The position numbers and the translations under genes are program-made. DNA of 64,000 nt. Origin: Kribbella rubisoli (GTDB taxonomy: Bacteria; Actinomycetota; Actinomycetes; Propionibacteriales; Kribbellaceae). Each line of letters begins with the position of its first letter. Positions within the stretch are counted from its first letter, which is position 1. Under the pieces are notes generated by a model that worked only from the letters and a program-made list of their open reading frames with translations, searched no databases and had not been told where the DNA came from. This document shows, one piece after another, positions 35,246 to 44,021 of the stretch. The stretch is from contig NZ_SHKR01000013.1 in assembly GCF_004217145.1 (NCBI RefSeq), positions 310,001 to 374,000 of the forward strand, read 5' to 3'.

Positions 35246-35539
35246 TCAGTCCACTACCAAGACCCGAGCGTGGAGGACCTGACGCTGCTGCAGCGCGGCA
35301 CGGAGGGCGCGGTGCAGGCCGTCCTCGAGATACATGTCGCCCTTCCACTCCACCACATGCGCGAACAGGTCGCCGTAGAAGGTCGAGTCCTCGTCGAGCA
35401 GCGCGTTCAGGTCAAGAGTGCCCTTCGTCGTGACGAGTTCGTCCAGCCGCACCTGCCGTGGCGGCAGCGAGGACCAGTCCTTCGGCCGCAGCCCATGGTC
35501 CGGGTACGGCCGGTCTTCCCCGACGCGCTTGAAGATCAC
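35246..35539 (-). CDS. VapB-like conserved actinobacterial protein
   Basis: 97 residues of a widely conserved actinobacterial family that is automatically labelled VapB-type antitoxin (P-P-R-Q-V-R-L-D-E-L-V-T-T-K near 26-39; E-D-G-L-H-R-A-L-R-A-A-L-Q-Q-R near 71-85). No VapC toxin gene lies beside it, so a toxin-antitoxin role is doubtful. GTG 35539 lies 7 bp after TAGACT (35552-35547), suggesting a leaderless mRNA. Confidence 0.75.
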   Translation of the reverse strand: MIFKRVGEDRPYPDHGLRPKDWSSLPPRQVRLDELVTTKGTLDLNALLDEDSTFYGDLFAHVVEWKGDMYLEDGLHRALRAALQQRQVLHARVLVVD

Positions 35540-35705
35540 CTCCCGAAGTCTAGCGGGGTAAAAGGTCTCAGGTGCAGGTCATGAATGTCACCGGAATAGT
35601 CCGGAGTTGAATGCAACCTTTTGGCGCCGTTGAGGCGTCCAGCAGGATGGTGAGGACTAGCATGCCGACCGGGTAGTTCCGTCAACCGGGGAAGGCACGC
35701 TCAAG

Positions 35706-37262
35706 ATGGCCGAGTCAGATGTCGTGGAGACCGTCAAGCAGGGGTACGCGTTCGAGGGGGCGGCAGTCGAGCTCGGTGCCTTGCTGGTCGACGATGAGCC
35801 GAAACCGGAGGCGGCGGTCCGGATCCCGCTCGGGATGATGAACCGGCACGGCCTGGTCGCGGGCGCGACCGGTACCGGAAAGACGAAGACCCTCCAGCTG
35901 ATGGCTGAGCAGCTGTCCGCGGCCGGCGTCGCGGTGTTCGCTGCTGACATCAAGGGCGACCTGTCGGGCATCTCGCAGCCCGGCGAGGGGAACGACAAAC
36001 TGCTGGCCCGGACCAAGTCGATCGGCCAGGACTGGACCGCGAGCGGCTTCCCGACCGAGTTCTACGCGCTCGGCGGCCAGGGCACCGGGATCCCGATCCG
36101 CGCCACGATCACGTCGTTCGGGCCGGTCCTGCTCTCCAAGGTTCTCGGGCTGAACGACGTACAGGAGTCGTCGCTCGGGCTGATCTTCCACTACGCCGAC
36201 AAGGCCGGGCTGACGCTGCTGGACCTCAAGGATCTGCGCGCGGTCATCCAGCACCTCACCTCCGACGAGGGCAAGGACGACCTGAAGGAGCTCGGCGGAC
36301 TGTCCGCGGCCACCGCGGGTGTCATCCTGCGGTCGCTGATCGGATTCGCGGACCAGGGCGCGGAGGCGTTCTTCGGCGAGCCGGAGTTCGACACCGCCGA
36401 CCTGCTGCAGCAGCGTGACGGCAAGGGCCTCATCTCGCTGCTCGAGCTGCCGAACCTGCAGGACCGGCCGGCCCTGTTCTCGACGTTCCTGATGTGGCTG
36501 CTCGCCGACCTGTTCCACGACCTGCCCGAGGTCGGCGACGTGGACAAGCCGAAGCTGGTGTTCTTCTTCGACGAGGCGCACCTGCTGTTCAACGACGCGT
36601 CGAAGGCGTTCCTCAACACGATCGCGCAGACCGTCCGGCTGATCCGGTCGAAGGGTGTCGGCGTCTTCTTCGTGACGCAGACGCCGAAGGACGTGCCGGA
36701 CGACGTACTGGCGCAGCTCGGTTCGCGGGTGCAGCACCAGCTGCGGGCGCACACGCCGAACGACGCGAAGGCGCTGAAGGCGACCGTGTCGACGTTCCCG
36801 AGCTCGTCGTACGACCTGGGCGAGGTGCTGACCCAGCTCGGGATCGGCGAGGCGATCGTGACCGTGATGAACGAGAAGGGTGCCCCGACCCCGGTCGCGT
36901 GGACCCGGTTGCGCGCGCCCCAGTCGCTGATGGCGCCGGCGTCCGCGGAGCAGCAGGCCGCGTCGGTTCAGGCCTCGCCGAACAACGCGAAGTATTCGCA
37001 GGCCGTCGACCGCGAGTCGGCGTACGAGATGCTCGCGGCGAAGGTGCAGGCCGGGGCGGCGCAGGCCGAGGCCGAGAAGCAGGCCCAGGAGCAGGCCAAG
37101 CAACAGCAGCAGGAGCAGCGGCAGGAGTCGCGGCCGCGGACACAGAAGCAGGAGAAGTCGATGGTCGAAGAGGTGATCGGCTCGTCGGTGTTCAAGCAGT
37201 TCGCCCGCTCGGCCGGCCGGGAGATCGTCCGCGGGCTTTTCGGTGCTGCCCGAAGGCGCTGA
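35706..37262 (+). CDS. HerA-like DUF853 ATPase
   Basis: 518 residues. Walker A is G-A-T-G-T-G-K-T (53-60) and Walker B F-F-F-D-E-A-H near 285-291, as in the HerA/FtsK helicase group; DUF853 members are often called DNA helicase HerA-like. A Gln/Glu/Ala-rich charged segment (about 440-480) and a basic C-terminus follow. No NurA nuclease is nearby. Probably a DNA translocase or membrane-linked ATPase. Confidence 0.9.
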   Translation: MAESDVVETVKQGYAFEGAAVELGALLVDDEPKPEAAVRIPLGMMNRHGLVAGATGTGKTKTLQLMAEQLSAAGVAVFAADIKGDLSGISQPGEGNDKLLARTKSIGQDWTASGFPTEFYALGGQGTGIPIRATITSFGPVLLSKVLGLNDVQESSLGLIFHYADKAGLTLLDLKDLRAVIQHLTSDEGKDDLKELGGLSAATAGVILRSLIGFADQGAEAFFGEPEFDTADLLQQRDGKGLISLLELPNLQDRPALFSTFLMWLLADLFHDLPEVGDVDKPKLVFFFDEAHLLFNDASKAFLNTIAQTVRLIRSKGVGVFFVTQTPKDVPDDVLAQLGSRVQHQLRAHTPNDAKALKATVSTFPSSSYDLGEVLTQLGIGEAIVTVMNEKGAPTPVAWTRLRAPQSLMAPASAEQQAASVQASPNNAKYSQAVDRESAYEMLAAKVQAGAAQAEAEKQAQEQAKQQQQEQRQESRPRTQKQEKSMVEEVIGSSVFKQFARSAGREIVRGLFGAARRR

Positions 37263-37407
37263 TCTTCCTTCCGTGCAAGGGAAATCCTGCAGTTGATTGT
37301 TGATCAAACGACTGAATAGTGAAGGATTGTCGATCGTTCCCAAGTCGTCATCCACAGCCGCGCCGCCACGGATTGGGACCTGACGCTCACTCGTCGTACC
37401 GTGTGAG

Positions 37408-38748
37408 GTGATGGTTGCACAGAGTAGGCGAGCGATACGATCCTGGGCGCTCTGGACCCTGACGGTTCCGGCGTTCGCCGTCGTGGTGCTCGTCGACCTG
37501 GCCGCCATCGGGTACGGCGTGCAGGCGTTCACCGACCGCCCCGACTGGCGCGGGCTGGATGTGGTGTTCGCGCTGACCGTCTCCGCGCTGATCTCGGTCG
37601 AGGGCGCCCGCCGGGTGGAGAACCGGCGGCGGCGCGGCGGCGCGCTGCACAAAGACCTCGCTCCGGCCTGGATGATCGCCGCGGCCGTGATCCTGCATCC
37701 GGCGCTCGCGATCCTGGTCGCCGTACTGCTCCGGATCTGGTGGCGGATCCGGGCCGGCAAATGCATCCCGTACCGGTGGGCCTTCTCGACGGCGGTCCAT
37801 GTGCTCGCGGTCGGCGCCGCGCATGCGGTCTTCGTCTCGCTCCGGGGCGTCACTGGCGGCGACCTCGGTCTGGTCGTCTCGATGGTCGGCGCTTCGGCGG
37901 CGTACGTCGCGACCGACACAGTGCTGTGCGGGCTGGCGATCTCGCTGATCATCCCGGGTAGCAGTCGCCGCGAGGCGGTCGGCGGGCTCGACGACCTGTG
38001 CACCGACGCGACCGCCGCCACGCTCGGCTGTCTGCTCGCGGCCGCCTGCCTGATCAGCCCCTGGTTCGCGTTCGTCGCGATCCCGATCACGCTGACCGCG
38101 CAGCGTGCGCTGCTCCTCGGGCAGTTGGAGTCCGAGGCGCAGACCGATCCGAAGACCAGCCTGACCCGGGTCGACTGGTGGCGTCGGCGGACCGAGGACA
38201 TGCTCCGGACGGTCCGGACCCAGCGCGAGCCGATGGCGGTCCTGCTGATCGACATCGACCACTTCAAGCAGGTCAACGACCGGCACGGTCACCTGGTCGG
38301 CGACGAGGCCCTGCGCGCGGTCGCGACGATCCTGCGCAGCGCGATCCGGGCGAAGGACGTGATCGGCCGGTTCGGAGGCGAGGAGTTCGTGATCGCGCTC
38401 CCGGACACCGGGCTCGACGAGGCGACCGTCACCGCGGACAGGCTTCGCAACGCGGTCTCCGCCAGCCCGCTCGCTGCGATGTGCGCCGGCGTACTCGACG
38501 ATCCGGATCTGGATCCGGACACGTTCCACCTGACCGTCAGCATCGGCGTTGCCGTGTATCCGAACGACGGGGCGACGGTCGACGACCTGCTGCTCCGCGC
38601 CGACCGCGCGATGTACGCCGCCAAGGCCGCCGGCCGCGACCGCGTTCGCCTGGCCGCCGACATCATCGCGCTGCCCCGGCTGACCGCCTCCACACAATTC
38701 TCCGAACAAGCAGAACCTTTGGCCCAGGCGCAGCGTCCTGTGAGGTGA
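37408..38748 (+). CDS. Membrane-bound diguanylate cyclase (GGDEF)
   Basis: 446 residues. About six membrane segments in the first 235 residues precede a GGDEF domain with catalytic G-G-E-E-F at 323-327 and an intact inhibitory RxxD site (R-A-K-D) five residues before it. It should make c-di-GMP and be feedback-inhibited. No EAL domain is present. GTG 37408 and ATG 37411 are adjacent candidate starts; no strong ribosome binding site is seen. A sigma factor gene follows 21 nt later. Confidence 0.93.
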   Translation: MMVAQSRRAIRSWALWTLTVPAFAVVVLVDLAAIGYGVQAFTDRPDWRGLDVVFALTVSALISVEGARRVENRRRRGGALHKDLAPAWMIAAAVILHPALAILVAVLLRIWWRIRAGKCIPYRWAFSTAVHVLAVGAAHAVFVSLRGVTGGDLGLVVSMVGASAAYVATDTVLCGLAISLIIPGSSRREAVGGLDDLCTDATAATLGCLLAAACLISPWFAFVAIPITLTAQRALLLGQLESEAQTDPKTSLTRVDWWRRRTEDMLRTVRTQREPMAVLLIDIDHFKQVNDRHGHLVGDEALRAVATILRSAIRAKDVIGRFGGEEFVIALPDTGLDEATVTADRLRNAVSASPLAAMCAGVLDDPDLDPDTFHLTVSIGVAVYPNDGATVDDLLLRADRAMYAAKAAGRDRVRLAADIIALPRLTASTQFSEQAEPLAQAQRPVR

Positions 38749-38769
38749 GAGCGGCAGGACGGAGCGCAG

Positions 38770-39303
38770 ATGGCGGCGACGGGGAGTCGTGACGACGACT
38801 TCACGGCTTTCGTGCTGGCCAGATCCGCGCGGTTGGTGCACTTCGCGCGGATGCTCTGCGGGGATGCCGGGCTCGCCGAGGACCTGGTGCAGAACGCTTT
38901 GGAGAAGGCGTACCTGCGCTGGGACCGGATCGAGCTGGCCGACCCGTTCGCGTACGTGCGGCAGGCCGTGGTCAACCAGCACCTGTCCTGGGTACGACGA
39001 CGGCCGTGGCGGGAGCGCCCGAGTGGCGGGGCGACCGAGCTGGACCTGTTCCTCGGCCCGGTCGTCGACGATCCGTCCGGTGCAGTCAACCGGCGGGTGG
39101 GGCTGGGGGCCGCGCTCGCGACGTTGAGCCGGCGGGAGCGTGCGGTCGTCGTACTGCGGTATGTCGAGGACCTGACCGAGCGGCAGACCGCCGAGGTCCT
39201 CGGGGTCGCGGTCGGCACGGTGAAGAGCGCCAACGCGCGGGCCCTGGAGAAGCTGCGCGCTGCTCCGGAGCTGAGCGGCGTACCGGTGGGGGAGCGAGCA
39301 TGA
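38770..39303 (+). CDS. SigE-family ECF sigma factor (module 1)
   Basis: 177 residues with sigma-2 (about 12-75, A-E-D-L-V-Q-N-A-L near 36-44) and sigma-4 (about 115-165, G-T-V-K-S-A-N-A-R) regions, of the SigE type common in actinomycetes. Its stop overlaps the start of a proline-rich membrane protein gene by ATGA, the usual position for an anti-sigma or accessory factor. Confidence 0.93.
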   Translation: MAATGSRDDDFTAFVLARSARLVHFARMLCGDAGLAEDLVQNALEKAYLRWDRIELADPFAYVRQAVVNQHLSWVRRRPWRERPSGGATELDLFLGPVVDDPSGAVNRRVGLGAALATLSRRERAVVVLRYVEDLTERQTAEVLGVAVGTVKSANARALEKLRAAPELSGVPVGERA

Positions 39304-39821
39304 ACGACATCGAGGACGAACTGCGGGGTCTGTTGGCGCCGGGGGACGCCGGTACGCCGCTGGACCCGACGCGGGTGATCGCGGGGGCGCAGCGCCGGCG
39401 TGGCCGACGGAATCTGGCGACGGTTGCTGCTTCGGTTGCTGTCGTGTCGGTGGTGGCGGGAGGGGTGGTCGGGAGCCACTCGCGCGGCGGTCCACCGGAG
39501 CCCGCTCGGCCGGCGCCTACTACCGGGGTCGCCCCGACGCCTCGTCCAACGCCGACGTCACCTGCGACGACTTCGCCGACGATGCAACCGACCGCGACCC
39601 CGACGTACCCCACGCGAATGAGCCCATCGCCGACACACGCGCCGCCTCCCACCGCAATACCACCGACCGCGCCGCCGTCCAGGATGCCGACGAACGTGCC
39701 GCTCCGCCCACCGACCTCGCCCACCGCGTCCTTGCCGACGCCGGCCCGGGGCCTTGTTCCAACCGCCACCCCCAGCCGCTCGGCCTACACGGAGACGCCA
39801 ACCGTCGCCCCGACGCGCTGA
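39300..39821 (+). CDS. Single-pass Pro/Thr-rich protein, putative sigma accessory factor
   Basis: 173 residues: a short cytosolic N-terminus (1-37, with M-N-D-I-E-D-E-L), one membrane segment (about 38-57), then over 110 residues of Pro/Thr/Ser/Ala sequence predicted to be outside the cell. There is no recognisable zinc anti-sigma motif. Its coupling to the ECF gene suggests it controls that sigma factor. Confidence 0.75.
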   Translation: MNDIEDELRGLLAPGDAGTPLDPTRVIAGAQRRRGRRNLATVAASVAVVSVVAGGVVGSHSRGGPPEPARPAPTTGVAPTPRPTPTSPATTSPTMQPTATPTYPTRMSPSPTHAPPPTAIPPTAPPSRMPTNVPLRPPTSPTASLPTPARGLVPTATPSRSAYTETPTVAPTR

Positions 39822-39890
39822 GCAGAACCTTTCCGCGGCGGTTCGCGTCCTTCAGCCCGACCGAACACCAGAAGGTTGCGGAGGGCAACG

Positions 39891-40352
39891 ATGAGAGAAG
39901 TAGGACCGAACCGGCGCATCACGCGGCTGGTACTGGGCGGAATCGCTGCAGCGGCGGTGGTGGTTGTCGCTGTCGCGGGGACTGCGATGGCGCGCAGCGG
40001 ATCGGCAGACGGCGACGGCGGTACGCCGGTCCACGCCACCCCGAGCCCGACCCCGGACCAACCAACCGCCTCCCCGAGCCGGACCCCCGAAGCCACCGCC
40101 TCCCCGAGCGCCGTCCCGCCCAGCACGCCAACCCTGCCGCCAACGGTGTCACCAACCCGCGACCCCCGCCCCGCACCATCCCTCCCGCCAACAGCAACGC
40201 CAAGCCGCGTTCCGACGGTTGCTCCAACCAGAGCCCCGCGACCGGTCCCGCCAACCGCGACACCGACCCGCTGGTCGACGCCGGTGCCGAGCGCAACCCC
40301 GACCCAGCCCCCACGCGCAGCCCGCCCCACGCCAACCCGGGCCGGCAAGTAG
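39891..40352 (+). CDS. Single-pass Pro/Thr/Ser-rich surface protein
   Basis: 153 residues. Membrane segment at about 15-35, then a long P-S/T-P-T disordered extracellular tail with a basic end. ATG 39891 follows GGAGGG. It resembles the preceding gene product in layout and may be a duplicate of it. Function unknown; such tails can span the peptidoglycan. Confidence 0.7.
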   Translation: MREVGPNRRITRLVLGGIAAAAVVVVAVAGTAMARSGSADGDGGTPVHATPSPTPDQPTASPSRTPEATASPSAVPPSTPTLPPTVSPTRDPRPAPSLPPTATPSRVPTVAPTRAPRPVPPTATPTRWSTPVPSATPTQPPRAARPTPTRAGK

Positions 40353-40369
40353 CTCAGTCGGTTACAGAC

Positions 40370-40413
40370 CAAGCGCCGGACCGCACGCACGTTGAGCGTG
40401 TGGCCGGCGCTTG
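40370..40413. terminator. Bidirectional terminator
   Basis: CAAGCGCCGG and CCGGCGCTTG form a 10-bp perfect outer stem, with a further CACGC/GCGTG pairing inside. It lies between convergent genes. Confidence 0.75.
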
Positions 40414-40426
40414 TCGGGAGTTGGGG

Positions 40427-41761
40427 TCAGCAGGTGCTGAAGGTGCCGGATGAGATCCAGGCTTTGGCGACGTACATGCCGGTGCTTACTCGGAGCCAGA
40501 TGTTGGTGGTGCCTTGGGAGCCGGTGACGGTTTCGCCGGTTGTCTGGCATTCGACGGTGACCTGGGCGGACTTGCCGGCCATGCCGACGACGGCGCCGGT
40601 GGAGTTCGGGGCGTTGCGGACGTTCAGGTATCCCGACGAGATCGAGACCGTCCCGCGGCCGCCGTCGCCCGTCCACAGGTACGTCACGTCGACGAACCCG
40701 TTGTCCGCCAGCTTCAGCGCATCCCAGAACACGCCGTCTGCAAGGTCGATCCCGGCCGGGTTCGCGACGGTTCGGCCGAACTGATCCTTCTTGCCGTTGT
40801 ATCCGTCCTGGTACGCCGCCTGCGCCTCGGGCTTGCCCTGCGGCAGGTCCTTCCACATCTCGCGGGTCGCGCTCGGGTTCCAGTAGTCGTCCTTCGTGTT
40901 CCACGGGCCGACGTCCCAGACCGGCTCGAAGGCGCAGCGCGACGCAGTACAGACCTTCACCGAGTACGTACCGGATCCGTTGCCGGACAGGCCGCGGCGT
41001 GAGGGCAGTGCGACGAAGTGGTCGCGGCTGATGATCACGTGGCCGTTGGCCGTCGTACCGCCGACCAGACCTTCACGGGTGGCGAACACGTGCGACTTGA
41101 GCGGCGCGGCCTGAACGCTCATCCGTGGAGCCGCGACCTTGTCTGTCGGTTGGACGGTCAGACCGGAGACGGATGGGCTACCGCCGGTCGGTGGTGCGGT
41201 GAGGATCACCCGCAGCTGGACCTGGTCGCTGGCGCCGGGCAGTGCGGTCGGGGTGCCGGCCTTCGCCTCGGTCCACTCCGACCATCGGCCGTCGGCCCAG
41301 GCCCGCATGTCGACCGTCCCGGACATACCGTTTGGTATGGCGGCCGAGTAGCCGACCACCACGGCCGAGGTCAAGTCGGCGAAGTGGACCGGGGTGAGCT
41401 CGGCCAGGCCAGTGCGTTGGTTGATCTCGGCCGAGCCGATCGCGGCGGGTGCGTCGCCGAGGATGATCCGGCCGCCTTCGACGCGGACGTTGCTCGACCC
41501 GGCGACCGTCCGCGAGACGGCGACGGGCTGGGACCCAGCGACGGGCCGGGAGGCGCCGGCGCGATCGGAGGCGGCGGGCTAGGAGGCGGCGGGCTGGGTT
41601 CCTGCGACGGGGTCGGACCTACCGGCGGGCTGGGAGGCGGTGGTGGGATCGGGTGCGGCTGCGGGATCAGTGGTGGCGGCGGTGCTGGGCAAGGTTGGGG
41701 TAAAGATCGCCGCGGTCACGGCCAGACAGGCGGCGAGTGCGGCTGGGCGACTGGTACGCAT
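40427..41761 (-). pseudogene. Secreted SH3-domain protein interrupted by an in-frame amber codon
   Basis: ATG 41761 (GGAGG upstream) begins a Sec signal peptide M-R-T-S-R-P-A-A-L with an alanine-rich segment, then a Pro/Ala linker that meets TAG at 41581-41579. The same frame stays open after the stop and continues through the linker into a beta domain, a D-V-G-P-W-N-T-K-D-D-Y-W-containing domain and a C-terminal bacterial SH3 domain ending at 40427. P-A-A-S occurs on both sides of the stop, so a 15-bp slippage or base change could have made it. The mature part looks intact and would be cell-wall associated. A sequencing error or readthrough is possible. Confidence 0.7.
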
Positions 41762-41916
41762 GGGCGGAACCTCCGGGGCGGTGAAGGCTTGTGCACCCAA
41801 TGTGACAAACAAACACCGCCTCTGTATAGACCGTGAATAAATTTCTCCTGACCGAACAGAACCTGATCGGTGACTCAGCGGGTTTGGACCGTTGTGACAG
41901 AGGCTGAGGAGAATCG

Positions 41917-42432
41917 ATGACCCGGACCGCGGACGCCGACTTCGAGCGATTCGTCGTGGCGCAGTCGACCCCCTTGCTCCGCTTCGCGGAGATGTTGTGC
42001 GGCGATCGGCATACCGCCGAGGACCTCGTACAGCAGGCGTTGATGCGGTCGTATCCGAAATGGCACCGGCTGGAGGGCGACCCGTTGCGGTTCGTCCGGC
42101 GGGTGCTGGTCAACCGATTCCTCTCCCAGGCCCGCCGGCGCTGGAACAACGAAGTACCCAGTGATCCGGTAGCAAACGATTGGGACCAGCGAGCGGTGGC
42201 GGACTTCGCCGGGGCGGTCCAGACCAGGGAGGCCGTGCTCTCGGCTCTCAACGGTCTGACCGTCCGGGAGAGAGCCGTGGTCGCGCTGCGCTACTCGCAG
42301 GATCTCTCCGAGGCCGAGACCGCCGAGCTGCTCGGTATGGCGGCCGGGACCGTGAAGAGCACGGCCTCCCGGGCGCTGGCCAAGTTGCGTCTGGCACCCG
42401 ACCTGATCGACAGCGGAGTTGGAGGAAACTGA
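41917..42432 (+). CDS. SigE-family ECF sigma factor (module 2)
   Basis: 171 residues with sigma-2 (T-A-E-D-L-V-Q-Q-A-L near 36-45) and sigma-4 (G-T-V-K-S-T-A-S-R-A-L near 146-156) regions. It is clearly related to the sigma factor at 38770. ATG 41917 follows GAGGAG. The next gene begins on the last base of its stop codon, so the two are translated together. Confidence 0.93.
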   Translation: MTRTADADFERFVVAQSTPLLRFAEMLCGDRHTAEDLVQQALMRSYPKWHRLEGDPLRFVRRVLVNRFLSQARRRWNNEVPSDPVANDWDQRAVADFAGAVQTREAVLSALNGLTVRERAVVALRYSQDLSEAETAELLGMAAGTVKSTASRALAKLRLAPDLIDSGVGGN

Positions 42433-43478
42433 TGAGTGACGAGCAGCAAGTACGGAACGCGCTGACGTATGAGATGGACCCGTGGCAGCCGGACGCAGGT
42501 GACCTGATGCGGCGCGGCAAGCGGCTGACCTGGCTGCGTCGGGGACTGGCCGCGGCGGGCGTCACCGCCCTGGCCGGAACCGTTGCGACGGTGTCCGCCG
42601 CGGTCGGCGGACCGACCCTTCCGGTCAAGAACCTGCTGGTGGGTGGAAAGCCTCCGGTACCGGCGGTGATTCCGGCCGGTACGCCGACGGCGCCGTCGAT
42701 CGACCCGACCTGCCTCCCGGCCAAGCCCAAGCTGCCCAAGGTGGTCGTGAACAAGACGATCGACCCGAACAACCCGCCGAAGCCGACGCTTCCGGCCAAG
42801 CCCACCCTGCCGGCGAAGCCGTCGCTGCCGACCGCCAAGCCGACGCTCCCGAGCCTGCCGACCACCCGGCCCTCGTTGCCTGGTAAGCCGACCCTGCCGG
42901 CGGGCAAGCCCACGCTGCCGACGCGCCCGGGCATCCCCACCACCAAGCCGACCTGGCCGACGACGAAGCCGACGCTGCCGGGCCGCCCGCAGGTGCCGAC
43001 GACCAAGCCCACACTGCCGACCCTTCCGTCGGGTAAGCCCAGCCTGCCGACGACGAAGCCGACCCTCCCGTCGCTTCCGACGGCCAAGCCGACGCTGCCG
43101 AGCAAGCCTTCGCTCCCGGCCAAGCCGTCGCTCCCGACCGCGAAGCCGTCGTTGCCGGCCAAGCCCGCGGTTCCGGCAGTACCGGACTGCGTGCAGGGCG
43201 TGCCGACCGGCAAGCCCACGCTGCCGAGCAAGCCGAACCTGCCCGGCAAGCCGTCCCTGCCGACCGCGAAGCCGACCGCACCGAAGCCGGCTGTGCCGAC
43301 CGTGACGGTCTCGGCCGGCGTGAAGGTGACGGTCCCGGTCAAGCCGCACAGCAAGCCGACGCTGCCGTCGATCCCGACCACGAAGCCGACGCTGCCGAGC
43401 TCGACCTCCAAGCCGAGCTTCCCGACGCCGACCGTCCCGACGGCGTTCCCTACCGGCCTACCCTCCTCAGGCCGGTAG
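42432..43478 (+). CDS. Single-pass protein with K-P-T-L-P repeats, putative sigma accessory factor
   Basis: 348 residues: cytosolic N-terminus (1-35), one membrane segment (about 36-56), then about 250 residues of degenerate repeats based on K-P-T-L-P or K-P-S-L-P, often spaced as T-L-P-T-x-K-P. Two isolated cysteines (near 95 and 256) lie in the outer part. The repeated basic-proline tail could cross or bind the cell wall and report its state to the partner sigma factor. Confidence 0.78.
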   Translation: MSDEQQVRNALTYEMDPWQPDAGDLMRRGKRLTWLRRGLAAAGVTALAGTVATVSAAVGGPTLPVKNLLVGGKPPVPAVIPAGTPTAPSIDPTCLPAKPKLPKVVVNKTIDPNNPPKPTLPAKPTLPAKPSLPTAKPTLPSLPTTRPSLPGKPTLPAGKPTLPTRPGIPTTKPTWPTTKPTLPGRPQVPTTKPTLPTLPSGKPSLPTTKPTLPSLPTAKPTLPSKPSLPAKPSLPTAKPSLPAKPAVPAVPDCVQGVPTGKPTLPSKPNLPGKPSLPTAKPTAPKPAVPTVTVSAGVKVTVPVKPHSKPTLPSIPTTKPTLPSSTSKPSFPTPTVPTAFPTGLPSSGR

Positions 43479-43480
43479 GG
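43448..43480 (+). terminator. Hairpin over the stop codon of the repeat-protein gene
   Basis: CCCTACCGGCCT (43448-43459) pairs perfectly with 43469-43480 around a 9-nt loop; the stop codon is inside the right arm. Confidence 0.65.
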
Positions 43481-43485
43481 CTCCC

Positions 43486-43533
43486 GGCCACCGGCGAGTA
43501 GGCCCTCCCTGCAAGACCTACTCGCCGGTGGCC
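43486..43533. terminator. Bidirectional terminator with 17-bp perfect arms
   Basis: Arms 43486-43502 and 43517-43533 are perfectly complementary over 17 bp around a 14-nt loop. The right arm contains the stop codon and last codons of the convergent DinB gene. Confidence 0.8.
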
Positions 43534-44021
43534 CCATCCACGAGCTCGCGGGCCACGTCCAAGTGGCCCGCGTGCCGTGCGTACTCCTGCAGGACATGGA
43601 ACAAGATCCAGTTCAGCGTCGGCCGATTGTCGGGCCTGAACCGCCCGCCGGCCGCCGCAACCGTCGCGGGGTCCGCGCCGCTGACGACCTCGCGCGTGAA
43701 CTCACCACCCGCATGCAACTGAGCCAGCAGGCTCTCCAGCGAGTCGTCCGCCGTCACCGCCCAGCGACCGTCGGGATCATCTCCGGAGTCACCCCACGGA
43801 TGCTCGACCTGTTCAGCGGTGAAGCCCCAGCGCAACCACCGTCGCTCCATGAAGACAAGGTGCTTCAGCAGCTCGAGCGGCGACCATCCAGAGGGCAGCC
43901 GGCTGCCGCGTAGCTCGGCGTCGCTCAGCCCCGTCAGCTTCGTCTCGATGATCTCGCGATAGCGATCGAGGTACTGCAGATGCAGCTCGATCGTGTCGGC
44001 GACGTCCCTGGCCGGCTTCAC
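43518..44021 (-). CDS. DinB/DUF664 family protein
   Basis: 167 residues, four-helix DinB-like fold. Candidate metal histidines lie in L-K-H-L-V-F-M-E near 51-58 and H-V-L-Q-E-Y-A-R-H-A-G-H near 141-152. Members are often thiol-dependent metal enzymes. GTG 44021 overlaps the stop of the XRE gene, so they form an operon. Confidence 0.85.
   Translation of the reverse strand: MKPARDVADTIELHLQYLDRYREIIETKLTGLSDAELRGSRLPSGWSPLELLKHLVFMERRWLRWGFTAEQVEHPWGDSGDDPDGRWAVTADDSLESLLAQLHAGGEFTREVVSGADPATVAAAGGRFRPDNRPTLNWILFHVLQEYARHAGHLDVARELVDGATGE

Noticed and set aside
35246-35539. Complete VapBC toxin-antitoxin system
   Set aside because: No PIN-domain toxin gene is adjacent on either side.
35715-38276. 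853-codon open frame on the minus strand
   Set aside because: It lies opposite the HerA-like ATPase and the diguanylate cyclase, both with intact motifs; no domain is recognisable in the antisense frame.
37387-39495. 702-codon minus-strand open frame
   Set aside because: Antisense to the diguanylate cyclase and ECF sigma factor genes.
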